From Acinetobacter schindleri CIP 107287 (lineage in GTDB: Bacteria > Pseudomonadota > Gammaproteobacteria > Pseudomonadales > Moraxellaceae): a DNA stretch of 64,000 bases. Below are positions 38,363 through 48,302 of this stretch, one piece after another. Position 1 is the first letter of the stretch, and every line of letters starts with the position of its first letter. The DNA is taken from assembly GCF_000368625.1 (NCBI RefSeq), contig NZ_KB849576.1, positions 522,582 through 586,581 of the forward strand, written 5' to 3'. Made by a program: the position numbers and the translations under genes. The notes beneath the pieces are model-generated. The model ran no database searches, had not been told where the DNA came from, and worked only from the letters and a program-made list of their open reading frames with translations.

Positions 38363-38944
38363 ATGACCGAATCAACGATCGAAATCGTTCATCAGAATAT
38401 TCATCAACGTCAATCTATTGGTCAGCTGATTGCCCCGGCACCCAATGCTGAACAGCTGGAAATAGCCTTTCAGGCTGCGCTGACTGCGCCAGATCACCAC
38501 CGTTTAAAACCTACTGAATTTGTAGTTATTCCAGATGATAAGCGTGAAGCTTTTGGTGAGTTATTGTCTCAGGCATTAATCGATCTGGGCCAAACTGAAG
38601 CTGCTCAGATTGAGCGGGTAAAACATCATCCTTTCCGTGCACCTTTACTGGTTCTGGCTTTGACCCGTTTAAAAGATCATCCCAAGGTGCCGCATTTTGA
38701 GCAGATTCTGAGCTCTGGTGCCGCAATTCAGAATTTCTTATTGTCCCTGCAAGCTCAAGGTTTTTCGACCATGTGGCGTAGTGGCGCTGTAGTAGAATCG
38801 TTATACTTTAAACAGGCTTTAGGAATTTCAGGTGATGATCTGGTTTCAGGCATCATTTATATTGGAACGGCGGCAAAAACTATTGCGCCACGTGCAGAAA
38901 TCCATACAGAAGCATTTGTCAGCCAGTGGAATCCATCACATTAA
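38363..38944 (+). CDS. Nitroreductase family protein (YdjA-like)
   Basis: A 193-residue FMN-dependent reductase. The start has the HQRQSIGQL motif (Arg/Ser flavin contact), then TAPDHHRLKPTEFVVI and later GAAIQNFLLSLQAQGFSTMW, which are typical of the short YdjA branch. It lacks the longer insertions of the NfsB type. Electron acceptor unknown. Ribosome site AAGGCA precedes ATG 38363. It is followed by gpsA 28 bases later and may be cotranscribed. Confidence 0.87.
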   Translation: MTESTIEIVHQNIHQRQSIGQLIAPAPNAEQLEIAFQAALTAPDHHRLKPTEFVVIPDDKREAFGELLSQALIDLGQTEAAQIERVKHHPFRAPLLVLALTRLKDHPKVPHFEQILSSGAAIQNFLLSLQAQGFSTMWRSGAVVESLYFKQALGISGDDLVSGIIYIGTAAKTIAPRAEIHTEAFVSQWNPSH

Positions 38945-38972
38945 TTTGGCTAGATAAGGATATTAGAAACAC

Positions 38973-40046
38973 ATGTCAGAATTAAAATTTTCAGATCTGG
39001 TTGAACCTGTAGAAATTGATCGTAAGACTGCGTTGCGAATTACAGTGTTGGGTGGTGGTAGTTTTGGTACAGCAATGGCAAATACTGCAGTACGCAATGG
39101 CTGTGACACCATGATCTGGATTCGTGATGAAGCCACGGCTGCGGATATTAATGCCACGCATATGAACAAGCGTTACCTGCCAGATTTTCAGCTCGAGCCT
39201 GCATTATTGGCAGTTTCTGATTTAGAAAAAGCAGTACGTGATCGTGACATTATTCTGGTGGCAATTCCAAGCCATTCTTTTCGTGATGTGCTGAAGCAGA
39301 TTAAGCCTTTTATTAGCTCTCAGGCCGTGATTTCACTGACCAAAGGTATTGAAGCGAAAACCTTTAGTTTTATGAGTGATATCATCCGGGAAGAATTACC
39401 TGAAGTGCCATATGGTGTACTTTCAGGCCCGAACCTGGCGAAGGAAATTGTGGCGGGCCAGCCAGCAGGGACTGTGATTGCAAGTGATTCTGAACTGGTG
39501 CGTTATGCAGTACAGCAAGCTTTGCACAGTGCTTTATTCCGTGTCTTTGCCAGCGATGATGTGCATGGTGTAGAGCTTGGTGGTGCGCTGAAAAATATTT
39601 ATGCAGTCGCAATGGGTATGGCAGCCGCCTATAACGTCGGTGAAAATACCAAGAGTATGATTCTGACCCGTGCCTTGGCAGAAATGAGCCGTTTTGCGGT
39701 GAAGCTTGGTGCGAATCCATTAACCTTCCTGGGGCTGTCGGGTGTAGGTGATCTATTCGCTACCTGTAATAGTCCGTTAAGCCGAAACTATCAGGTTGGT
39801 TATGCGCTGGGTAAAGGCAAAACTCTGGAACAGGCAACTACTGAACTAGGTCAGACGGCGGAAGGGATTAATACTATTGTACAGGTAAAAGCACGTTCAG
39901 AAGAACTGGATGTATACATGCCAATTACCTGTGCCTTGTATGCTGTGATCTTTGAAGGTGCACCGCCGATGAGTATTGCAGTGTCTTTAATGAAAAATGG
40001 TCATCGCAGTGATGTGGAATTTGTCTTGCCACATCATCAAGTCTGA
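38973..40046 (+). CDS. gpsA: Glycerol-3-phosphate dehydrogenase [NAD(P)+]
   Basis: This enzyme reduces dihydroxyacetone phosphate to sn-glycerol 3-phosphate for phospholipid synthesis (EC 1.1.1.94). The 357-residue protein has the N-terminal dinucleotide loop VLGGGSFGTAMANTA, SLTKGIEAKT, SGPNLAKEI, the catalytic Lys region ELGGALKNIYAVAMGMA, and SPLSRNYQVG. It has about 15 residues more at the N-terminus than E. coli GpsA. The sixA gene follows after 78 bases. Confidence 0.96.
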   Translation: MSELKFSDLVEPVEIDRKTALRITVLGGGSFGTAMANTAVRNGCDTMIWIRDEATAADINATHMNKRYLPDFQLEPALLAVSDLEKAVRDRDIILVAIPSHSFRDVLKQIKPFISSQAVISLTKGIEAKTFSFMSDIIREELPEVPYGVLSGPNLAKEIVAGQPAGTVIASDSELVRYAVQQALHSALFRVFASDDVHGVELGGALKNIYAVAMGMAAAYNVGENTKSMILTRALAEMSRFAVKLGANPLTFLGLSGVGDLFATCNSPLSRNYQVGYALGKGKTLEQATTELGQTAEGINTIVQVKARSEELDVYMPITCALYAVIFEGAPPMSIAVSLMKNGHRSDVEFVLPHHQV

Positions 40047-40124
40047 TTTATAAGTGATGGAACTGTATGATCAGTCTCATATTATGACCTGATCAGCAGC
40101 TTGAATGAACGAATAGGGAAATGT

Positions 40125-40580
40125 ATGCAACTGACACTCGTACGTCATGGCGAAGCAGCTCCACCGGTAAATGGTAACGACACCAAGCGCCCTTTGACCG
40201 AACGTGGACATCTACAGGCAGAACAGACTGCTCAATACCTGAAAGACATAGTTAAACCTGAAGTCTTTGTAGTGAGTCCGTTGCTTCGTGCTCAGGAAAC
40301 TCTGGCACATTTGCAGGCTTTCTATAAAGATGTACCGGTGGTGATCTGTAATGCCATTAAGCCGGATGATGATGCCAAAGTGGCTGTGGAGTGGTTGTCT
40401 CAGTTACCGTATGAATCAATTGTCGTGGTTTGCCATATGAATGTGGTGGCACATATTGCTTCCATTCTGACAGCGGAGTCTTTCCATCCTTTTCATTTGT
40501 CAGAAGCTCGCATTTATGATCAGGCAGTGATTGCAGCAGGTTTATCGACACAGTTAAAAAGCTTTATTCCAACAGTATAA
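40125..40580 (+). CDS. sixA: Phosphohistidine phosphatase SixA-like
   Basis: A 151-residue histidine phosphatase with the RHG motif at the start (LVRHGEAAP), NDTKRPLTERG, and the second catalytic His in VVCHMNVVA. SixA removes phosphate from His in phosphotransfer proteins; targets here are unknown. I chose ATG 40125, with AGGGAA just upstream, because it places LTLVRHG at the family position; the frame opens earlier at 40101. Located between gpsA and gspL, with 29 bases before gspL. Confidence 0.88.
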   Translation: MQLTLVRHGEAAPPVNGNDTKRPLTERGHLQAEQTAQYLKDIVKPEVFVVSPLLRAQETLAHLQAFYKDVPVVICNAIKPDDDAKVAVEWLSQLPYESIVVVCHMNVVAHIASILTAESFHPFHLSEARIYDQAVIAAGLSTQLKSFIPTV

Positions 40581-40609
40581 AAAACTATTAAAACGGCAGA
40601 ACACAATCG

Positions 40610-41749
40610 ATGTTGTATTTATGGATGCCAGAAGCCAATGGGGTTTGGCAATGGTCAGATGGGGAATTCTGGAAAAGTGCAGATACACTTGAGCAACTGA
40701 TTCAGGAAATCCAGGGGCAACATGGGGTAGAGGCAACGGTCTTTTTCCCGAGTCGTCATGTGCAGATTTTGCAGCAGAGCATGTCCAAAGCCCAATATAA
40801 GAAAATGGGGCAGGAGGCAATCAAGTATCTGCTGGAGGAATATGTCATTCTACCGGTTGATGCGATGAAGGTGCTTCATCATTTTCAGCAGCCCGATCAG
40901 CTCAGTGTATTGGGAATTTCCAATTCAACTGTAGAAACCATGCAGCATGTATTGAACCTTCTTCCGGTCAAGGTCACGGCATTATTGCCAGATTTTCTGG
41001 TCCTGCCTGTTCCAGAAGAAAATCAACGTGTATTGGCGGAACTTGCTGGGCGACTACTGGTTCGCGAATCGGAATATGTGGGTCATTCGGTGGATGACCT
41101 GAGTCTTTATCTGGATTATCAGCCTAAAGATGTAAATTACAAGGTGAGTAACCTGAATGACGCTCAGCTGCGTAGTCTGGAAGCTGTTGTTACCCATGAT
41201 CAGGTTGAGTCGTTTCAGTACAGCCTTCCCCAGCTGAAAAAAGCCAAACAGCATCCTTTTAATGTCTTGCCTAAAGCCAAGTCAGATACGCCAGTTTCCG
41301 GTTACTGGAAAGCCTGTGCTGCTGTGTTTTTGGGTATTCTGGTGCTGCAGTTTAGTTATGATGCTGTGCGCTGGTATCAATATAAAAAGATTGCCAATCA
41401 AACTGCTTCTCAAGCGATTGATCAGTTCAAATACTGGTTTGGTCAGAACTATCCTGTAAACGAGCAGAATATCAAAAGCCAGTTTGAAGGGCAGATGCGT
41501 TTAAGTCAGGTGGCGAATACTCAGGCTTTTGATCTGATTAGTCGGGTGGGGCCGGTATTAATGCAAAACCAGATTATTGCGCAGCGGGTCAGTTATGATA
41601 CTTCAAGTCTGAATATGGATCTGCAGGCGAACTCTTCTGATGCATTAAGCACTTTGACCCGTCAGCTGACACAGCAGGGTTTTAAAGTTGAACTGGGTAA
41701 TGTACAGGCCAATGGTGCAGGTGCGATCGGATCGGTGAGAATACAATAA
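40610..41749 (+). CDS. gspL: Type II secretion system protein GspL
   Basis: A 379-residue inner-membrane component that ties the GspE ATPase to the secretion machinery. The cytoplasmic N-terminal region (1-235) has the actin-like GspL fold, a membrane helix lies about 242-258, and the periplasmic C-terminal part has a ferredoxin-like domain (ASDALSTLTRQLTQQGFKV). The gspM start overlaps its stop. The remaining gsp genes are not in this window, so the system is scattered. Confidence 0.88.
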   Translation: MLYLWMPEANGVWQWSDGEFWKSADTLEQLIQEIQGQHGVEATVFFPSRHVQILQQSMSKAQYKKMGQEAIKYLLEEYVILPVDAMKVLHHFQQPDQLSVLGISNSTVETMQHVLNLLPVKVTALLPDFLVLPVPEENQRVLAELAGRLLVRESEYVGHSVDDLSLYLDYQPKDVNYKVSNLNDAQLRSLEAVVTHDQVESFQYSLPQLKKAKQHPFNVLPKAKSDTPVSGYWKACAAVFLGILVLQFSYDAVRWYQYKKIANQTASQAIDQFKYWFGQNYPVNEQNIKSQFEGQMRLSQVANTQAFDLISRVGPVLMQNQIIAQRVSYDTSSLNMDLQANSSDALSTLTRQLTQQGFKVELGNVQANGAGAIGSVRIQ

Positions 41750-42228
41750 TGAAAATGCTCGACAATATTCAAATCCGGCTGGACCAGCGCATTGAACGCA
41801 TTACAGATTATCTGGATAGCCTGAGCGCCCGTGAACGCTACATGGTGATCTTTACCACAATCTTTGTCATCGTGGCTGCAGTCGGTTCGGCACTATTTTA
41901 TATGCACAGAGCTGCGGATACCCAGCAAAAGCGCCTGAATACCTTAAAAGATACTTTAGTGTGGATGCAGAGTAATGCAGCGACCATGAAGCCAGCAGGC
42001 GATCTGCAATTAGATGCCTCAGAAAAAGTGCAGCGTGCTGCCCAGCAGCAGGGGTTGTCGGTTTCATCCCAGCAGCAGGAAGGTAAAATTTTACTCAATG
42101 TCAGTCATGAAAATTATTCTGTACTGGCTAATTTTCTGACCCAGCTGGCCCAGAGTGGCTTAACTGTTGAAAAAATGGAACTTATCAGTGATGCCGGACA
42201 GATTAAATTAACAGCGACTGTCCTATAA
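41749..42228 (+). CDS. gspM: Type II secretion system protein GspM
   Basis: A 159-residue bitopic inner-membrane protein: a helical basic N-terminus, a membrane helix (about 29-52: MVIFTTIFVIVAAVGSALFY) and a periplasmic ferredoxin-like domain. The ATG overlaps the TAA of gspL, as is usual for this pair, which act as a complex at the membrane platform of the secretion system. The gene is not followed by gspN. Confidence 0.87.
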   Translation: MKMLDNIQIRLDQRIERITDYLDSLSARERYMVIFTTIFVIVAAVGSALFYMHRAADTQQKRLNTLKDTLVWMQSNAATMKPAGDLQLDASEKVQRAAQQQGLSVSSQQQEGKILLNVSHENYSVLANFLTQLAQSGLTVEKMELISDAGQIKLTATVL

Positions 42229-42229
42229 A

Positions 42230-42269
42230 CGGTAAAAATAAAGATTTGCAAAGCATGGTTTTTTTACCG
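42230..42269. repeat. Inverted repeat after gspM
   Basis: CGGTAAAAA (42230-42238) and TTTTTACCG (42261-42269) form a 9-bp inverted repeat with a 22-base loop. No T run follows the right arm; weak terminator or chance. Confidence 0.3.
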
Positions 42270-42278
42270 GGCTGTGAC

Positions 42279-42284
42279 TATAAT
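42279..42284 (+). promoter_or_regulatory. -10 box of pyrD
   Basis: TATAAT lies 35 bases before the pyrD start. The region about 17 bases upstream does not match the -35 consensus well, so activation or an alternative spacer is possible. Confidence 0.4.
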
Positions 42285-42318
42285 ATGCCGACTTAAAAAG
42301 CAGTAGACTTTTCTAGAT

Positions 42319-43320
42319 ATGTTGTATTCTCTAGCCCGCCCTTTGTTGTTTTCTTTAGCACCAGAGCGTGCACATGAGCTGACACTATCACTGTTGAAAT
42401 CCTCCCATGCCATGGGGATGATGCGTCAAAACGTTGCTTCTAAACCAGTGACCTGTATGGGAATCGAATTTCCGAATCCGGTAGGTCTGGCGGCAGGGTT
42501 GGACAAAAATGGTGCCTATATCGATGCCCTTGCAAGTCAAGGCTTTGGTTTTATTGAAATCGGTACTATTACCCCGCGTCCTCAGCCCGGTAATCCGGAA
42601 CCCCGACTGTTCCGTCTGCCAAAAGCGAAAGCCATTATTAACCGTATGGGTTTTAATAATGAAGGCGTGGACAAACTGATTGAAAATGTTAAAGCTGCAA
42701 AATTCAAAGGTGTTCTGGGGATTAATATCGGCAAGAATGCTGTAACTCCGGTTGAAAATGCAGTTGATGATTATTTAATCTGCCTGGAAAAGGTATATAA
42801 TTACGCTTCCTACATTACTGTTAATATTTCCTCTCCCAACACAAAAAACCTGCGTAGCCTGCAAAGTGGTGATGCGCTCACCGAGCTGCTGGAAACGCTA
42901 AAAAACCGTCAGCTTGAGCTTGCTCAAGAAAACCAGCATTATGTACCTCTGGTCTTGAAGGTTGCACCAGATCTTGAAGCTGAAGATATTGCATTTATTG
43001 CCCAGCAGTTGCTGCAATTCAAGATTGATGGTTTGATTGTGACCAATACGACCTTGTCTCGTGAAGGTGTTGAAGGTCTGGAGCATGCTGAAGAAGCAGG
43101 CGGTTTGTCGGGTGCGCCGGTCTTTGAGAAAAGTACGGCATGTTTAAAAGCCTTTGCAGATGTGTTGCAAGGACAAATTCCATTGATTGGTGTGGGTGGT
43201 ATTCTTTCGGGTGCCGATGCCGCTGCCAAAAAGCAAGCTGGTGCCAGCCTTGTACAAGTTTATAGTGGCCTCATATATACAGGTCCGACACTTGTAAAAG
43301 ACTGTGTTGAAGCATTCTGA
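42319..43320 (+). CDS. pyrD: Dihydroorotate dehydrogenase (quinone)
   Basis: The fourth step of pyrimidine synthesis: dihydroorotate is oxidised to orotate with FMN and membrane quinone (EC 1.3.5.2). The 333-residue class 2 enzyme has the N-terminal amphipathic helix region ([15 protein letters not shown]), [33 protein letters not shown], and the class 2 catalytic Ser in [15 protein letters not shown] is bound by [11 protein letters not shown]. It is 5 bases ahead of cvpA; promoter elements are upstream. Confidence 0.96.
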   Translation: MLYSLARPLLFSLAPERAHELTLSLLKSSHAMGMMRQNVASKPVTCMGIEFPNPVGLAAGLDKNGAYIDALASQGFGFIEIGTITPRPQPGNPEPRLFRLPKAKAIINRMGFNNEGVDKLIENVKAAKFKGVLGINIGKNAVTPVENAVDDYLICLEKVYNYASYITVNISSPNTKNLRSLQSGDALTELLETLKNRQLELAQENQHYVPLVLKVAPDLEAEDIAFIAQQLLQFKIDGLIVTNTTLSREGVEGLEHAEEAGGLSGAPVFEKSTACLKAFADVLQGQIPLIGVGGILSGADAAAKKQAGASLVQVYSGLIYTGPTLVKDCVEAF

Positions 43321-43325
43321 ATTCT

Positions 43326-43907
43326 ATGACTGCCATTGACATCTTTTTACTGTTTATACTGCTCATTGGAGGGCTAAACGGTTTGCGTCAAGGATTTATT
43401 AAAGCCTTTGCGAACTTAGCTGGCTGGATTTTTGCGCTCATTGTAGCAGCGAAATATTCAACACTACTTGCGCCTTCCATGACTGCTCTCAGTACAGATC
43501 CAGTGGTACAAAAAATTGCAGCATTTGCTTTCATCGTCCTGATGATTGTGGTTTTGACCTGGATAGTAACCTTCTTGCTCAACCGGGTGATGAAAACCCT
43601 GAAACTGGGACCTTTAAACCGTCTTGCAGGTGGGGTGTTTGGCAGCCTGAAAGGGCTGCTGATTGTTCTGATCACCATGCAGGGAATCGGGCCGTGGGTA
43701 GAAAGCTCACCACACTGGAAACAGTCCAAAGTAATTCAGACTTTGCTTCCTTATGCGCCATGGGCGACCCAGATGTCCAAAGATGCTGCAAACGAGGCCC
43801 TACAACATATCAAGTCGGAAGATTCCAGAAAATCTTCAGATGTATCAGCTGAGCCTGCTGTAAAGAGCAAATCATCAGCTGAGTCTACGAATAATCCTTT
43901 TTATTAA
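43326..43907 (+). CDS. cvpA: CvpA family membrane protein
   Basis: A 193-residue protein with four hydrophobic helices in the first 130 residues. NGLRQGFIKAFANLAGW (about 20-36) and NRLAGGVFGSLKGLLIV are the family hallmarks. The C-terminal tail is hydrophilic and Ser-rich. CvpA is required for colicin V production in E. coli, but its normal job is unknown. It lies between pyrD and purF, as in the conserved cvpA-purF pair. Confidence 0.92.
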   Translation: MTAIDIFLLFILLIGGLNGLRQGFIKAFANLAGWIFALIVAAKYSTLLAPSMTALSTDPVVQKIAAFAFIVLMIVVLTWIVTFLLNRVMKTLKLGPLNRLAGGVFGSLKGLLIVLITMQGIGPWVESSPHWKQSKVIQTLLPYAPWATQMSKDAANEALQHIKSEDSRKSSDVSAEPAVKSKSSAESTNNPFY

Positions 43908-43931
43908 TCCTAGCTTGTCTGCGAGGTTGCT

Positions 43932-45467
43932 ATGTGTGGAGTGGTTGGTATTGCTGGTAAATCAGCTGTTAACCAAATGTTGTTTGATGCATTAACGATG
44001 TTACAACATCGTGGACAGGATGCAGCTGGGATTGTAACTTGTCATGAAGGTCGCCTGTTCCTTCGTAAAGATGTTGGTATGGTGCGTGATGTATTCCATA
44101 CCCGTCATATGCGTGCATTACAAGGTAATTACGGTATTGGCCATGTGCGTTATCCAACTGCGGGTACCTCAAGTAGTGCTGAAGCGCAGCCGTTTTATGT
44201 GAACTCTCCTTACGGGATTACGCTGGCACATAACGGTAACCTGACCAATGCTGAAGAAATTCATGATGACCTGTTCAAGACTGACTTACGTCATATGAAC
44301 ACCGATTCTGATTCAGAAGTTCTGCTCAACGTATTTGCGCACGAATTGCAGAAGCGTGGCAAACTGGTACCGACCTCTGAAGATATCTTCCATGCCGTAA
44401 CACGCGTGCATGAGCGCTGCAAAGGTGGTTATGCAGTTGTTGCCATGATTACAGGTCAAGGAGTGGTTGGTTTCCGTGATCCTAATGGTATCCGTCCGTT
44501 GATCTACGGTTCGCGTGAAACTGAAAACGGGATGGAATATATCATCGCTTCTGAATCTGTAGCGATTACAGCGTTGGGCTTTAAAGTTGAGCGTGATATC
44601 GAGCCAGGTGAAGCTGTTTTTATTGACTCTGAAGGGAACTTCTTTACCAAGCAATGTGCTGAAAAGCCAGAATACCGTCCATGTATCTTTGAATATGTGT
44701 ACTTTGCGCGTCCAGATGCAATCATTGATGGTATTTCAGTGTATAAAGCCCGTCTGAAAATGGGTGAGAAACTGGCCCATAAAATCCTGCGCGAGTGGGG
44801 TGATGAACATGATATCGATGTGGTCATTCCAATTCCAGATACATCACGTACTTCTGCGCTTGAACTGGCAAATACGCTGGGCGTGAAATTCCGTGAAGGT
44901 TTCATGAAGAACCGTTATATTGGTCGTACCTTCATTATGCCTGGTCAGCAACTGCGTAAAAAATCAGTACGTCAGAAGCTGAACCCGGTTGAGCTGGAAT
45001 TCCAGGGTAAAAACGTTCTATTGGTCGATGACTCAATTGTTCGTGGTACTACGTGTAATGAAATCATTCAGATGGCGCGTGATTCCGGTGCGAAAAAAGT
45101 ATTCTTTGCGTCTGCTGCACCAATGGTGAAATATCCAAACGTGTATGGTATCGATATGCCAGCCAAATCTGAGTTGATCGCGTCTGAACGTAGTGTTGAG
45201 GAAATTCGTGAAATTATTGGTGCTGACCGTCTGATTTTCCAAGATCTGGAAGATCTGAAAGATGCAGTACGTACCAAGATTGTACCGAACCTGCGTGAAT
45301 TCGACTGTTCTGTATTTGACGGCGTATATGTGGCTGGTGGTATTGATGAAGCATACCTTGACCAGTTACAGCAAAAGCGTAATGATGGCGCCAAAAAAGG
45401 TGACAAGTTTATTGATGTAAATATCGATGCAGCATCAGTAGACCTGACTGGCGTGCGCGAAGTCTAA
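43932..45467 (+). CDS. purF: Amidophosphoribosyltransferase
   Basis: The first committed step of purine synthesis: PRPP and glutamine yield phosphoribosylamine (EC 2.4.2.14). The 511-residue protein starts MCGVVGIAG, so Cys2 becomes the N-terminal nucleophile of the glutaminase domain without a propeptide. The C-terminal PRTase domain has [15 protein letters not shown] (PRPP loop, about 358-372). It has no cysteines arranged as in the Fe-S-containing Bacillus form. Ribosome site GAGG precedes ATG 43932. A strong terminator follows. Confidence 0.97.
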   Translation: MCGVVGIAGKSAVNQMLFDALTMLQHRGQDAAGIVTCHEGRLFLRKDVGMVRDVFHTRHMRALQGNYGIGHVRYPTAGTSSSAEAQPFYVNSPYGITLAHNGNLTNAEEIHDDLFKTDLRHMNTDSDSEVLLNVFAHELQKRGKLVPTSEDIFHAVTRVHERCKGGYAVVAMITGQGVVGFRDPNGIRPLIYGSRETENGMEYIIASESVAITALGFKVERDIEPGEAVFIDSEGNFFTKQCAEKPEYRPCIFEYVYFARPDAIIDGISVYKARLKMGEKLAHKILREWGDEHDIDVVIPIPDTSRTSALELANTLGVKFREGFMKNRYIGRTFIMPGQQLRKKSVRQKLNPVELEFQGKNVLLVDDSIVRGTTCNEIIQMARDSGAKKVFFASAAPMVKYPNVYGIDMPAKSELIASERSVEEIREIIGADRLIFQDLEDLKDAVRTKIVPNLREFDCSVFDGVYVAGGIDEAYLDQLQQKRNDGAKKGDKFIDVNIDAASVDLTGVREV

Positions 45468-45482
45468 GTCTTTAAAATCATG

Positions 45483-45510
45483 AAAAAAGCGGGAATTTCC
45501 CGCTTTTTTC
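45483..45510 (+). terminator. Terminator of the pyrD-cvpA-purF unit
   Basis: AAAAAAGCGGGAA and TTCCCGCTTTTTT form a perfect palindromic stem with a T run. Confidence 0.92.
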
Positions 45511-45555
45511 ATTTATGATTGGGCAAAGCTAGAACAATGTGATCAGGGTGAAGCA

Positions 45556-47445
45556 TTGAAAAGCGTAGGATATGCGTTTATCAAGAATAAAAATATGCTA
45601 TGGCCAGCCAGTGTCTGTCTGATTGCTGTGCTATTGACGATAGCAATTATTAATACTGTCGTTGGTTTACTGGTCTATTATTTTGATCCTGCTCAATCTA
45701 TTTATTGGCATGTGCTGAGTCCTTATCTGATTGCTCTGGTCGGTTCGATCATGGTGGTGTCAGTACTCTATGAATTTTATGTCTTTCGTGCTGGTGGGTA
45801 TTCCTTGGCACGGCAGATGGGTGCACGTCGCCTGAGTCTGATTGAAAGCGTACCGGAGGAAAGCGTCGCTCTGAAGATTGCTGAACAATTGGCAGATACT
45901 TTTCTGATTGAGCCTCCTGCGGTGTATGTTTTGCCTGATGAGGTCGGGGTCAATGCACTGACTGCCGGTTTTAACCCGGGAAATACTGCCATTATTCTGA
46001 CTTGGGGGGCATTGCAAAATCTGGATGAAATTGAACTGTATGGTTTATTAAGCCATGAGTTTAACAAGATTCTTTCTGGTGAAGCGGCAGAAAATACCCG
46101 GCTCAAGATTCTCTACAGTAGCCTGACTACTTTTAGTCAGTGGGGCAGTAAGATTGCCAAACGGGGATTCTATCGGAATGGTATGCCGGCAGAAAACAAG
46201 TTTGAGACTCTGTTTGTGGGTATTGGTGCGGTGATCTGGCTGATTGGTAGCTTAGGCGTGCTGATTACCCGTTTCATTAAATATATTTCGCTCGGTGGCA
46301 GAACTTTCAAGAATGATCAGAAAACCCGTCGCCTGATTCAAAATGATGCCAATGTACAGACTTTGCTGCGGATTTATGTGCATCATTCCGGTTCACAGAT
46401 TCATAGTGAATATGCAGAGTCGATTTCACATATGTGTTTTGCTAACTCACTCAGTCAGCAGAACTGGCTGAATATTCATCCCAGTATTGAGCAGCGAATC
46501 TATGAAATGAATCCCTCCCTTATTCAGGATCTGCAGCTTGAAAACCTAAAAAAACTACAAAATCAGCCTTTATTTAGTCTGTTTCGGTCACTCGAAGAAA
46601 TGGCGGTCACAAGTGCAGCTGCTTGGAGTTCGCCACAGCCATTGCCTTTACTACGTCTGTCGCCGATCAGTTTTGCAATTAAAGATGCGGTTAAACCACT
46701 GAATCCGGAGAATCGTGCCAATACGCCACGACCAGAGCTAATTGAACGCGCATTACAAACTGCAACTGGGTCACGAGAGGTCATGGTTGCAATTCTGATG
46801 ATCCGGCAATATCGGGAATTTATTCCCACCGATGCTGAAGTCAGTCGGGCCATTGTAGATTCATTGTTAAATCTGGACGGGCGTGTGCATATCTCGATTT
46901 TTCAGCAAGCCTGCAAAAATATTGGTGGCATGCCGACCACGGTAGCACGACAATTCGTAATGAAACTGGCACGAATTATTCAGGAAGATGGTGAAATTGG
47001 TCTGCTAGATGCCTTGTTGCTTGAATGTGTGAAATATGAGCTGAATCTACTCCCCCTACATACCCCGACGGCACTGGAAGAAGTTAAACCACAAATCGTA
47101 CGCCTGATTGATGCATTGCTGCATGTACAGCAGATCAATAGTGATAATCAGCTGGATGTTCGCGAGCGTATTTTAAAACGTATTCTGACTCAAAAAGAAC
47201 TGGAAATGTATACCGAAATTTCAGATGAGCCGATTGATCTGGCTGAAATTCTGAATGATATTTCTGGCCTGTTACTGCGTGATCGACTGAGTATATTGGG
47301 CATTGCGGAAATCTGTCTCTGGAATGATCGGATCATCACTCAGGATGAATTTGACGTGATGGAATTACTGTATTGGCGTTTGGGTTTTGAAGTAGATGAA
47401 ATTGTGGATCAGATGCAGAAAAAGAACAGCATCATGATTATTTAA
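45556..47445 (+). CDS. M48-like membrane protein with a degenerate zinc motif
   Basis: A 629-residue protein with two N-terminal helices (about 16-37 and 52-74), an M48-like domain (about 90-340), a further hydrophobic segment (about 220-240) and a C-terminal domain with TerB-like acidic motifs (WNDRIITQDEFDVMELLYWRL). The M48 zinc signature HExxH reads SHEFNKI: His167 and Glu168 are present, but the second His is Lys171. The later EADA-like position reads SEYAESISH. It is probably not a zinc protease and may act as a scaffold. Start TTG 45556 follows AGGGTG. Single gene. Confidence 0.8.
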   Translation: MKSVGYAFIKNKNMLWPASVCLIAVLLTIAIINTVVGLLVYYFDPAQSIYWHVLSPYLIALVGSIMVVSVLYEFYVFRAGGYSLARQMGARRLSLIESVPEESVALKIAEQLADTFLIEPPAVYVLPDEVGVNALTAGFNPGNTAIILTWGALQNLDEIELYGLLSHEFNKILSGEAAENTRLKILYSSLTTFSQWGSKIAKRGFYRNGMPAENKFETLFVGIGAVIWLIGSLGVLITRFIKYISLGGRTFKNDQKTRRLIQNDANVQTLLRIYVHHSGSQIHSEYAESISHMCFANSLSQQNWLNIHPSIEQRIYEMNPSLIQDLQLENLKKLQNQPLFSLFRSLEEMAVTSAAAWSSPQPLPLLRLSPISFAIKDAVKPLNPENRANTPRPELIERALQTATGSREVMVAILMIRQYREFIPTDAEVSRAIVDSLLNLDGRVHISIFQQACKNIGGMPTTVARQFVMKLARIIQEDGEIGLLDALLLECVKYELNLLPLHTPTALEEVKPQIVRLIDALLHVQQINSDNQLDVRERILKRILTQKELEMYTEISDEPIDLAEILNDISGLLLRDRLSILGIAEICLWNDRIITQDEFDVMELLYWRLGFEVDEIVDQMQKKNSIMII

Positions 47446-47645
47446 TTCAGACTTGAAAGTATTTATTAACTCACGCATGATCTTTAAATAATGTTTGAAC
47501 CTGCATGTAAACAACCCGAAGAGAATGACTAAAATCAAATTTGCTACAAATCAATTGTAATGTACAGTGAAAAATCCGAAAAAGTTCGGCAAAGGAAATG
47601 GATTCCCGCTAAAATATTCAGCCTGAAATAGGTGATGAAGACAAG

Positions 47646-48296
47646 ATGATAGGGCATCAGCGTGACATACTGGCGACACTAGGAATTGATATCTGGATTC
47701 CTCGGGCGGAGCCGTGTCAATCGCACCAGCCGGCGCTTTGGCGTGACCAGTCACAACCTGAAGTCCTGAGTGAAATCATCCTTCCTGAGCTTAAAGCTGA
47801 AGCCTCAGTGATTGAACGTTCTGTCGTATCTGCACCTGTAGAAGTGCCTGCGCCAGTCGTTATAATGCCAACAATGGAAATACAGCCGCAGCCAGAACTG
47901 GTACATGAGCTTCGCGAAATTGTTGAGGTCGCGCCTTTTAGCCTGCAGGCATTAAGTCTTGCGCACTGTATCATTGTCATTGATGCTACGAGCTTAACTG
48001 AAGATCAGCAATTACTGTGGTCGAATATCCAACGTGCAATGTTGGGTGAGTTTGCAGAGCTGAACTGGCCATTTCCTTGGGATAATGTGCAGGATGGACG
48101 CGGCGTGGAGTCTTATATCCAGGGTTTTCTGGATGGCATGAGTCACGATAAAAATATTATTTTTCTTGGTACTGTTCCACATCTTTCAAACAGTAAAATT
48201 ACCCAGTTGGCCTCCCTGCAGGAGATGCTGGATCGGCCAATCCTTAAAAAGCGACTCTGGCAGTTTATGCAAAGTAGGCCTGTCAGCATGGAATAA
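47646..48296 (+). CDS. holD: Candidate DNA polymerase III psi subunit (HolD-like)
   Basis: A 216-residue soluble protein. The N-terminus, HQRDILATLGIDIWIPR, resembles the start of E. coli HolD (RRDWQLQQLGITQWSLR), the segment that binds the chi subunit. The C-terminus, RPILKKRLWQFMQ, resembles the end of HolD (ALWQQI). The middle is longer than in HolD, with a Pro/Val/Glu-rich stretch (residues about 60-95). HolD diverges strongly between genera, so this is an inference. It sits 7 bases before the ghrB-like gene, with AGGTGATG upstream of its ATG. Confidence 0.45.
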   Translation: MIGHQRDILATLGIDIWIPRAEPCQSHQPALWRDQSQPEVLSEIILPELKAEASVIERSVVSAPVEVPAPVVIMPTMEIQPQPELVHELREIVEVAPFSLQALSLAHCIIVIDATSLTEDQQLLWSNIQRAMLGEFAELNWPFPWDNVQDGRGVESYIQGFLDGMSHDKNIIFLGTVPHLSNSKITQLASLQEMLDRPILKKRLWQFMQSRPVSME

Positions 48297-48302
48297 ATAA
48301 GC

